Positions 1 to 5,212 of a stretch of 5,212 nt of DNA are shown here, in pieces. The translations under genes were made by a program, and so were the position numbers. The notes under the pieces are model-generated. The model was not told the DNA's origin and did not search any database. It saw only the letters and a list, made by a program, of their open reading frames with translations. The stretch lies in NCBI RefSeq assembly GCF_910579375.1, contig NZ_CAJTUJ010000128.1:1-5212 (forward strand). The letters are read 5' to 3'. The stretch's first letter is position 1; each line of letters starts with the position of its first letter. Source of the stretch: an uncultured Rikenella sp. (GTDB taxonomy: Bacteria > Bacteroidota > Bacteroidia > Bacteroidales > Rikenellaceae).

Positions 1-25
1 CAAGAGACGAATGGGTAGTGCTCCT

Positions 26-42
26 GCGACTCGTAGAGTCGC
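26..42. repeat. Short perfect inverted repeat (hairpin)
   Basis: GCGACTC at 26-32 is exactly complementary to GAGTCGC at 36-42 around a 3-base loop; a T-G wobble could add one more pair. No T-run follows on the plus strand, so it does not look like an intrinsic terminator by itself. Its role is unknown. Confidence 0.55.
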
Positions 43-49
43 GTGGGCC

Positions 50-106
50 GAAGCCTCCCGCAGCGGAGGCCCGCAACTGACGTTGCTTTTAGGCCCCGCA
101 GGCTTC
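50..106. repeat. Long imperfect stem-loop
   Basis: The segment can fold as one extended stem. Pairs are GAAGCCT (50-56) with AGGCTTC (100-106), then 63-66 with 96-99, then 68-71 with 92-95, then GCAAC (73-77) with GTTGC (82-86), closed by loop TGAC. This gives 20 pairs. On the 5' side 57-62, A67 and C72 are unpaired; on the 3' side 87-91 is unpaired. A competing local hairpin pairs GCCTCC (53-58) with GGAGGC (65-70). Whether it acts as RNA or as a DNA element cannot be decided from sequence alone. Confidence 0.5.
73..90 (+). terminator. Weak candidate intrinsic terminator
   Basis: A 5-bp stem (GCAAC/GTTGC, loop TGAC) is followed directly by four T residues at 87-90. It could terminate a plus-strand transcript entering from outside the window. 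The stem is short and the T-run is minimal, and the same bases form the tip of the longer 50-106 fold, so the call is tentative. Confidence 0.22.
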
Positions 107-258
107 AACCCGCTAAAGCAATTGCATTTTCGCAAACTCGGTTGCGCTTCGCTGGCGGCGAACGGTTAATAGGTGAATTGGGCTATGTTCTTGCAGCCCG
201 CTGCCAGGTCAGAATAAGGTAGCTCCAGCTCCTTGCCCACCGCGGGTACGCACCCCGT

Positions 259-447
259 TTATTCCGAGAGGCAACGCAACTGAAGAGCGTTACCGCGACT
301 GCTCGGACCATTGGTTTCGAGACGCTCCATGCTGAAACCGAACAATGTCCCCTTGATGTCGCTGACAGCCGACGACCATTGGTACCCATGGTTGCCCGAG
401 TAGCCCAACACCCCCGGCGCATTGTAGCGGAAGCCCGGGGCGGAGCC
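259..447 (-). pseudogene. FISUMP-type domain C-terminal remnant
   Basis: On the minus strand a frame ending at a TAA at 259-261 reads as the C-terminal end of a Fibrobacter succinogenes major paralogous (FISUMP) domain. Visible landmarks are GFRYN, then G-x-x-GY-x-WSS, then a stretch ending in R-x-N-A-L-Q-L-RC-L-S-E at the stop. Full FISUMP proteins are usually surface-exposed lipoproteins or secreted proteins with a much longer N-terminal part. Here the family match fades about 63 residues before the stop. The open frame continues upstream only to an ATG at 541-543, inside the GH3 gene, through residues that look unrelated to the family and show no convincing signal peptide. The neighbouring GH3 gene starts divergently at 515, leaving no room for the missing part. 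I read this as a truncated, probably non-functional remnant. A short expressed ORF (259-543 or an internal start) is less likely. Function of the parent family is poorly known. Confidence 0.55.
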
Positions 448-514
448 GAGCCGGACCGCCCTCCGACCGATGAACCAGATGAAAACCAGCATATAACAGC
501 GAGAAAATATCGCC

Positions 515-2026
515 ATGTCATTGATCAATTCGATACTCACCACCCTCTATTCCAAACGGCTCAAAGCCATCGAGCACTTCCGGCGCTTCCCGTGGGAAGT
601 CCAGGCCGAACAATTCCGGCTCCTGATGAGCTACGGCGCACAGACCGACTACTTCCGACACTACGACATGCACGCCTACGACTCCGTCGAGACCTACCAG
701 CGGCGGATACCGGTCGTGAACTACGACGACATTCAGACCGAAATCGAACGCATGCGCCGCGGCGAAGAGAACATCCTCTGGCCCGGCAAAGTCGGCTGGT
801 TCGCCAAATCCTCCGGCACCACCGGCGACCGGAGCAAATACATTCCCGTCACCGATGAGATCTTGCACCAGTGTCACTTCCAGGGCGGGCGGGATACTAT
901 GGCCCTTTTCGCCTACTACCACCCCCGGAGCAAAGCCTTCAGCGGCAAGACCCTCACCCTCGGCGGCAGCCACCGGCTCGACCCCCTCGGTGGAGGCGTC
1001 CAGAGCGGCGACCTCTCCGCCATCCTGATCCACAACGCCCCGGGGTGGGTCAATCGCCTGCGCGAACCCTCGACCCACATCGCCCTGATTCCCGACTTCG
1101 AACGCAAAGTGGACGCCATCTGCTGGCGATGCTCCAAACAACGCGTGACCGCTTTCGTCGGCGTGCCTTCGTGGAACCTCGTGCTCATGAACCGCATGCT
1201 CGAATACACCGGCACCGACAATCTGCTCGAAGTGTGGCCCGACCTCTCCCTCTTTATCCACGGCGGCGTCAGCTTTGCACCCTATCGCGAACAATATCGG
1301 CGGCTGATTCCTTCGTCGCAGATGAAATACATGGAGACCTATAACGCCTCCGAAGGCTTCTTCGCCCTACAGGACAACCTTTCCACCTCCGACATGCTCC
1401 TGATGCTCGACTACGGCGTCTTCTACGAATTCCTGCCCGTCGGCGAGCTCGACCGGCCGGAGAAGGCCGTGACGCTGGCCGATGTCGAGATCGGCGTCAA
1501 CTACGCCATGATCATCTCCACCTCGGGCGGCCTGTGGCGGTATATGATCGGCGACACCGTCGAATTCACCAGCCTCGCCCCTCATAAAATCCGGATTACC
1601 GGACGGACCAAGAGCTACATCAACGCATTCGGCGAAGAGATCGTCATCGACAACGCCGAACGTGCCGTCTCGGCGGCCTGTGCCGCGACAGGTGCCCGCG
1701 TGCTCGAATACACCGCCGCCCCGATCTTTATGGAAGGGCGGGCCAAGGGGGCACACCAGTGGTTCGTCGAATTTTCCGCTCCGCCGTCGGACGTCATGCT
1801 CTTTGCCGAGACCCTCGACCGTACTTTGCAGGAGGTCAACTCCGACTACGCCGCCAAACGGTTCAAAAACACCACCCTCATGCCGCCGCAGCTCGTCGTC
1901 GCGCGGAAAGGAGCCTTCTACCGCTGGATGGACGAACGCAAGAAACTCGGCGGACAGAACAAAGTGCCCCGGTTGGCCAACGATCGGAAATATATGGAAC
2001 AATTATTGAAGATCAACGCCTTGTAG
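515..2026 (+). CDS. GH3-family acyl-adenylate/amide synthetase-like protein
   Basis: This intact 503-residue protein belongs to the GH3 family of the ANL adenylate-forming superfamily. Plant members activate carboxylates such as indole-3-acetate or jasmonate with ATP and join them to amino acids; the substrates of the common Bacteroidetes members are not established. Three nucleotide-binding motifs are visible: SSGTTGDRSK at residues 99-108 (P-loop-like motif I), YNASEG at 276-281 (motif II) and WRYMIGDTVEF at 341-351 (motif III, with Asp347). A hinge-like segment follows, ITGRTKSYINAFGEE at 361-375. The C-terminal lobe ends with GGQNKVPR at 479-486, matching the conserved Q-x-K-x-P-R of the family. 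There is no signal peptide or membrane segment, so it should be cytoplasmic. The ATG at 515 is favoured because the MSLINSIL start is what I recall for family members. Upstream is AT-rich with no clear ribosome-binding site, as is usual in Bacteroidetes. It lies 32 bases before the calcium ATPase on the same strand. Codon use favours C-ending codons, unlike most of the next gene. Family assignment is secure; substrate is unknown. Confidence 0.93.
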   Translation: MSLINSILTTLYSKRLKAIEHFRRFPWEVQAEQFRLLMSYGAQTDYFRHYDMHAYDSVETYQRRIPVVNYDDIQTEIERMRRGEENILWPGKVGWFAKSSGTTGDRSKYIPVTDEILHQCHFQGGRDTMALFAYYHPRSKAFSGKTLTLGGSHRLDPLGGGVQSGDLSAILIHNAPGWVNRLREPSTHIALIPDFERKVDAICWRCSKQRVTAFVGVPSWNLVLMNRMLEYTGTDNLLEVWPDLSLFIHGGVSFAPYREQYRRLIPSSQMKYMETYNASEGFFALQDNLSTSDMLLMLDYGVFYEFLPVGELDRPEKAVTLADVEIGVNYAMIISTSGGLWRYMIGDTVEFTSLAPHKIRITGRTKSYINAFGEEIVIDNAERAVSAACAATGARVLEYTAAPIFMEGRAKGAHQWFVEFSAPPSDVMLFAETLDRTLQEVNSDYAAKRFKNTTLMPPQLVVARKGAFYRWMDERKKLGGQNKVPRLANDRKYMEQLLKINAL

Positions 2027-2041
2027 TCTTTTTATCCCTTT

Positions 2042-2049
2042 AGAAGAAG
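2042..2049 (+). promoter_or_regulatory. Purine-rich possible ribosome-binding site of the ATPase gene
   Basis: AGAAGAAG ends 9 bases before the ATG at 2059 and lies in the 32-base gap after the GH3 stop codon. It is only loosely Shine-Dalgarno-like, and Bacteroidetes rely little on such sites, so it is weak support. The ATG is better supported by the protein, whose first 35 residues align by eye with the usual N-terminus of the family. Confidence 0.3.
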
Positions 2050-2058
2050 TATTTTGTT

Positions 2059-4929
2059 ATGACACACCGAGGATTGAGTGCCCGCGAAGTCGAAGCGAGC
2101 CGGGCCGAACACGGCGAGAACGTGCTGACCCCTCCGCCGCGGACGCCGTTGTGGAAACTGTTTTTGGGTAAATTTTCCGACCCCGTTATCCGGATTCTGC
2201 TGATCGCCGCTTTTCTGTCGTTGGGCATCTCGTTCGTCCACGGCGAATATTATGAAACCGTCGGGATATTCTGCGCCATTTTTCTGGCCACCGGCGTCTC
2301 GTTCTGGTTCGAAGTCGATGCCGCCCGCAAATTCGACCTCCTCAACCAGGTGAACGACGACACCCCGGTGCGGGTGATCCGCGACGGACAGGTGCGCGAG
2401 GTGGGGAAACGGGAGATCGTGGTCGGCGACATCATCCTGCTCGAAACCGGCGACGAGGTGCCGGCCGATGCGGAGCTGCTCGAAGCCATGGCCTTGCAGG
2501 TCGACGAATCCAACCTGACCGGCGAGCCCTCCGCCTTTAAGACCATCCATCCCGAGGAGTTCCGGCCCGATGCCACCTACCCCGGGAACCTTGTCCTGCG
2601 CGGGACGAGCGTCATCGAGGGGCACGGCGTCGCCCGGGTGGTTCGCGTGGGAGACGCTACCGAGTTCGGGCGTGTAGCCACCCAGGCGACGGTGCAGGCC
2701 GAGGAGAATACCCCTCTCAACCGCCAGCTCGAACGGCTGGCCAAGCTGATCGGCGTGGTGGGCTTCGGCCTGGCCGTTTTCACCTTTGCGGCCTTGTTTC
2801 TGAAGGACGTTTTCGACGGCCACGACCGCTTTACGTGGGGGCAGCTGGGGCTGCTCGGCGCAGTGTTCGCCGGGCTGGCGGTGGCTTCGGTCAAGATGTG
2901 GCTGCCGTTGGTTTACGACGCTTTCGATCTGGCCGGCCGGCCGCGGCAGATGTCGGCGGGGATTGCGCGGCGGGGCTGGTTTTTCTGGCTGTTGTGCGGG
3001 ATGTTAGTCTGTGCCGGGATTGCTTCGCTGGGGCTCTTTTTCGGAGTCGATCCGCTGTCGGCTCAGGCTTGGATCGGGCTCGACGCGGCGGGACGGATAC
3101 TGAACTACTTTATGGTGGCGGTGACCCTGATTGTCGTGGCCGTGCCCGAAGGGTTGCCGATGGCGGTGACGCTGGCGCTGGCGCTGTCGATCCGGAAGAT
3201 GCTGAAGTCCAATAATCTGGTGCGCAAGATGCACGCTTGCGAGACCATGGGGGCCACGACCGTGATCTGTACAGACAAAACGGGGACGCTGACTGCCAAC
3301 CGGATGAGCGTCGAGGCGGCCCATTTTGATTTCGGTGTTCCGGAAAGTGTTGTGTACGAGGGGGTTGCGGTCAATACGACGGCCGAGCTGAATCGCGACG
3401 ATCCGAACCAGCCGAAAGCCCTCGGGAATCCGACCGAGGGGGCGTTGCTGCTTTGGCTCGATGCGGCCGGAGAGAGCTATGCCGGGTGGCGCGAACGGGC
3501 CGAGGTTATCGCCCGGTTGCCGTTCTCGACCCGGAATAAGTATATGGCGACGCTTGTTCGCTCGGGGGCGGAGGGGATCGACGGACAAACCGTTTTGTAC
3601 GTGAAGGGGGCTCCGGAGATCGTTCTGGGGCATTGTGCCGGCCTGTCGGAGGCGCAGCGGACGGAGGTGGAGGCGCAATTGGCCGAATATCAGCAGCAGG
3701 CGATGCGGACGTTGGGATTTGCTTATCGGATTTTGCCGGCGGGGGATGAGTCAGCGAAGTATGCTCATGCCGATGCCGAGGCGCTCAAGGCTTTGGTGGC
3801 CGAGGGGGGATTGACGTTTGCGGGCTATACGGCGATTATGGATCCGGTGCGGGAGGATGTGCCGGCGGCGGTGGCCGAGTGTATGGAGGCGGGGATTGCC
3901 GTCAAGATCGTGACAGGCGATACGCCGGGGACGGCTCGCGAGATCGGTCGTCGGATCGGGCTGTGGGATCCGGCGTCGGACGGCCCGCGGAACGAGATTA
4001 CGGGCGTCGAGTGGGAGGCTCTCTCGGACGAAGAGGCGTTGGAACGGGCGGCGGAGATCAAGATCATGTCGCGGGCCCGGCCGATGGACAAACAGCGTCT
4101 CGTGCAGCTTTTGCAGCGTCGGGGCGAGGTGGTGGCGGTGACGGGCGACGGGACGAACGATGCGCCGGCCCTGAACTTCGCCAACGTGGGTTTGTCGATG
4201 GGGAGCGGCACGTCGGTGGCGCGCGAGGCGAGCGACATCACGCTGCTGGACGACTCGTTCGCCAGCATCGCCACGGCGGTGATGTGGGGGCGGTCGGTTT
4301 ACCGGAATATCCAGCGGTTTGTCCTGTTCCAGCTGACCATCAATGTGGCGGCGTTGACGATCGTTTTTCTGGGGTCGTTGCTGGGGTTCGCCCTGCCGCT
4401 GACGGTGACCCAGATGCTGTGGGTCAACCTGATTATGGACACCTTTGCGGCGGGCGCCTTGGCGTCGTTGCCTCCGGATCGGAGCGAGATGTCGCATCGG
4501 CCGCGGCGGACGACCGATTTTATCATCACGCCTGTCATGCGCCGGTCGATCCTCTGGACGGGCTTCGGTTTCGTGGCGGTTCTGCTGGGCTTGCTGGCTT
4601 GGTTCGGACACACCGGCGGAGGGGTGACGGCGTATGAATTGTCACTCTTTTTTACGGTATTCGTGTTGTTGCAGTTCTGGAATATGTTCAATGCGAAGGC
4701 CTATGCGAGCGGTCGTTCGGCGTTCCACGGTTTGTGGCACGACACGGGTTTCCTGCTGGTCGCGGCTTTGATCGTGATCGGCCAGGTGGTGATCGTTTCG
4801 TTCGGCGGCGAAGTGTTCCGGGTCGTTCCGTTGTCGTTGAGGGATTGGGCGATCGCGATCGGAGCGACATCGGCAGTGTTGTGGATCGGCGAGGCGCTTC
4901 GTCTCATCCGTTCGCGGCGTCGGGCGTAG
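2059..4929 (+). CDS. Calcium-transporting P-type ATPase, PMCA-like (P2B type)
   Basis: This intact 956-residue inner-membrane pump should use ATP to export Ca2+ from the cytoplasm. Signatures in order: actuator-domain TGEP at residues 154-157; PEGLP in M4 at 363-367; the phosphorylation loop CTDKTGT at 404-410 with catalytic Asp406; KGAPE in the nucleotide-binding domain at 516-520; TGD at 619-621; TGDGTNDAPA at 695-704; and WVNLIMDT in M6 at 788-795. Glu364 in M4 with Asn790 and Asp794 in M6 fit the single Ca2+ site of the PMCA-like group. M5 (about 753-776, FQLTINVAAL) also looks PMCA-like rather than SERCA-like. Approximate helices: M1 41-60, M2 65-84, M3 229-249, M4 349-372, M5 753-776, M6 780-799, M7 828-849, M8 859-879, M9 895-916, M10 928-949. 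Oddly, about 100 residues separate M3 from M4 and include two extra hydrophobic stretches (262-286 and 306-329). The tail ends in a short basic RSRRRA with no long regulatory extension. It probably shares a transcript with the GH3 gene. Ion specificity is inferred from family motifs. Confidence 0.94.
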   Translation: MTHRGLSAREVEASRAEHGENVLTPPPRTPLWKLFLGKFSDPVIRILLIAAFLSLGISFVHGEYYETVGIFCAIFLATGVSFWFEVDAARKFDLLNQVNDDTPVRVIRDGQVREVGKREIVVGDIILLETGDEVPADAELLEAMALQVDESNLTGEPSAFKTIHPEEFRPDATYPGNLVLRGTSVIEGHGVARVVRVGDATEFGRVATQATVQAEENTPLNRQLERLAKLIGVVGFGLAVFTFAALFLKDVFDGHDRFTWGQLGLLGAVFAGLAVASVKMWLPLVYDAFDLAGRPRQMSAGIARRGWFFWLLCGMLVCAGIASLGLFFGVDPLSAQAWIGLDAAGRILNYFMVAVTLIVVAVPEGLPMAVTLALALSIRKMLKSNNLVRKMHACETMGATTVICTDKTGTLTANRMSVEAAHFDFGVPESVVYEGVAVNTTAELNRDDPNQPKALGNPTEGALLLWLDAAGESYAGWRERAEVIARLPFSTRNKYMATLVRSGAEGIDGQTVLYVKGAPEIVLGHCAGLSEAQRTEVEAQLAEYQQQAMRTLGFAYRILPAGDESAKYAHADAEALKALVAEGGLTFAGYTAIMDPVREDVPAAVAECMEAGIAVKIVTGDTPGTAREIGRRIGLWDPASDGPRNEITGVEWEALSDEEALERAAEIKIMSRARPMDKQRLVQLLQRRGEVVAVTGDGTNDAPALNFANVGLSMGSGTSVAREASDITLLDDSFASIATAVMWGRSVYRNIQRFVLFQLTINVAALTIVFLGSLLGFALPLTVTQMLWVNLIMDTFAAGALASLPPDRSEMSHRPRRTTDFIITPVMRRSILWTGFGFVAVLLGLLAWFGHTGGGVTAYELSLFFTVFVLLQFWNMFNAKAYASGRSAFHGLWHDTGFLLVAALIVIGQVVIVSFGGEVFRVVPLSLRDWAIAIGATSAVLWIGEALRLIRSRRRA

Positions 4930-5018
4930 GGGCAGGCTGTCAGTTGAAATGCGTCAGCATTTCCCGTCCACGGGACGTGGGGCCCGGCCGGCCCGAGGCC
5001 AGTCCCCTCAAACCAAAC
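4930..5018. repeat. GC-rich hairpin cluster after the ATPase
   Basis: Just after the ATPase stop are a perfect 7-bp stem at 4946-4963 (GAAATGC, loop GTCA, GCATTTC), a 5-bp stem at 4968-4980 (CCACG, loop GGA, CGTGG), and a GC-only stem at 4980-4994 (GGGCC/GGCCC). None is followed by a T-run, so no canonical intrinsic terminator is seen for the GH3-ATPase unit. The first stem may still stabilise or stop the transcript. No protein-coding frame here looks real. Confidence 0.5.
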
Positions 5019-5090
5019 CGCGCGCCACGCCTAAAGAGGGAAATCGTCAAAATGTGCTTGCGTGTTTTGACAAGATTTCCCCGGCGCGCG
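5019..5090. repeat. Composite structured element A (nested inverted repeats)
   Basis: An outer stem of 8 bp pairs CGCGCGCC (5019-5026) with GGCGCGCG (5083-5090). Inside it, GGGAAATC (5038-5045) pairs with GATTTCCC (5074-5081), and GTCAAAA (5046-5052) pairs with TTTTGAC (5065-5071), leaving AA at 5072-5073 unpaired on the 3' arm. In RNA the tip (5053-5064) can extend by wobble pairs to a CUUG tetraloop. The 5' linker between outer and inner stems is 11 bases (5027-5037, containing TAAAGA), while the 3' side has one base (5082). The total is 23 Watson-Crick pairs. The layout matches that of element B. Function is unknown; on the minus strand the inner stem is followed by TCTTT, so a terminator for a gene to the right is one alternative. 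Confidence 0.7.
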
Positions 5091-5116
5091 AAAAAATTTG
5101 CCCACTCACGAAAACT

Positions 5117-5196
5117 CCGTCGCCCGCCCGCGTAAATAAGGGATTTCACTCGTTTTGCGGTGAGCAAAATCGAGATGAAATCCCAGCGGGCGACGG
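5117..5196. repeat. Composite structured element B (nested inverted repeats)
   Basis: An outer 11-bp stem pairs CCGTCGCCCGC (5117-5127) with GCGGGCGACGG (5186-5196). The inner hairpin pairs GGGATTTCA (5140-5148) with TGAAATCCC (5176-5184), CTCG (5149-5152) with CGAG (5171-5174), and TTTTGC (5153-5158) with GCAAAA (5164-5169). T5170 and A5175 are unpaired and the loop is GGTGA. The 5' linker is 12 bases (5128-5139, containing TAAATAA) and the 3' side is one base (A5185). All 30 pairs are Watson-Crick, which is unlikely by chance. On the minus strand the inner stem is followed by TTATTTA, so termination of a leftward gene is possible. Otherwise it may be a repeat element or a structured RNA. 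Confidence 0.75.
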
Positions 5197-5212
5197 CAAA
5201 ACGCGGCGGAGC

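Larger units (their letters stand above)
1..258. other. Non-coding left flank with clustered hairpins
   Basis: No convincing gene is seen here. A frame open from the left edge to a TAA at 167-169 (in-frame ATG at 11) would encode 52 residues, but its sequence coincides with a run of hairpins and resembles no family I know. Visible structures are a 7-bp stem at 26-42 (GCGACTC, loop GTA, GAGTCGC), a long imperfect stem at 50-106, the 8-base palindrome GCAATTGC at 118-125, and a 5-bp stem at 131-146 (CGCAA/TTGCG). A further stem TTCGC/GCGAA lies at 148-162. From 170 to 258 I see nothing of note. The region lies beyond the 3' end of the FISUMP remnant, so it may be spacer or repeat-derived sequence. 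Confidence 0.6.

Noticed and set aside
11..169. 52-residue plus-strand frame in the left flank
   Set aside because: Its bases are largely taken up by hairpins, its composition is not typical of the real genes here, and it matches no family I know.
491..497. TATAAC as a -10 box for the GH3 gene
   Set aside because: Bacteroidetes use a different promoter consensus and no matching upstream box was seen; the match is too short to support.
183..521. 112-residue minus-strand frame
   Set aside because: It overlaps the FISUMP remnant in another frame, is rich in Arg/Ser/Trp, and has no recognisable domain; it looks like a shadow frame.
2049..2058. Bacteroides -7 promoter box (TAnnTTTG) before the ATPase
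   Set aside because: TATTTTG misses the spacing by one base and lies only a few bases before the ATG, too close for a normal leader; no -33 TTTG box was found at the right distance.
4734..5135. Plus-strand frame running out of the ATPase 3' end
   Set aside because: Most of it is the ATPase gene read out of frame and the rest crosses the hairpin region; no domain is visible.
4940..5167. 75-residue minus-strand frame over elements A and B
   Set aside because: The sequence is fully accounted for by nested inverted repeats and the peptide is basic and low in features; more likely incidental.
5019..5196. Integron attC sites
   Set aside because: The folded shape with unpaired bases is reminiscent of attC, but the required terminal RYYYAAC and GTTRRRY core sites are missing.
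5019..5196. CRISPR repeats
   Set aside because: There are only two units, their sequences differ, and no spacer-repeat periodicity is seen.

Overview
The window most likely comes from a high-GC member of the Bacteroidales, with an Alistipes/Rikenellaceae-like genome as the best guess. Three things point there. The GH3-family protein starts with an MSLINSI-type N-terminus, which I recall from Bacteroidetes homologues. The P-type ATPase is of the PMCA-like calcium type common in that order. The left flank carries a relic of a FISUMP-type (Fibrobacter succinogenes major paralogous) domain, also common there. The taxonomic call is recalled from family knowledge, not searched.

Layout. Positions 1-258 hold no convincing gene but fold into several hairpins, including one long imperfect stem at 50-106. 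Positions 259-447 (minus strand) encode the last ~63 residues of a FISUMP-like domain with no recognisable N-terminal part, so it is read as a gene remnant. Positions 515-2026 (+) encode an intact 503-residue GH3-family adenylate-forming enzyme. After 32 bases comes an intact 956-residue calcium-transporting P-type ATPase (2059-4929, +). The last 283 bases (4930-5212) hold no credible gene and are dense in inverted repeats.

The two intact genes face the same way, with a short gap and no terminator hairpin between them, so co-transcription is plausible. No metabolic link is evident: one is a soluble acyl-activating enzyme of unknown bacterial substrate, the other an inner-membrane ion pump.

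The most unusual signal is at the right end. Two successive structured elements (5019-5090 and 5117-5196) share one architecture: a GC-rich outer stem, an 11-12 base unpaired 5' linker carrying TAAA just before GGGA, an inner hairpin with two unpaired bases on its 3' arm, a single unpaired 3' base, and the closing outer strand. Their stem sequences differ, so the shape rather than the sequence appears to be conserved. The ATPase also carries about 100 residues between M3 and M4 with two extra hydrophobic stretches, which would give 12 rather than 10 membrane helices.
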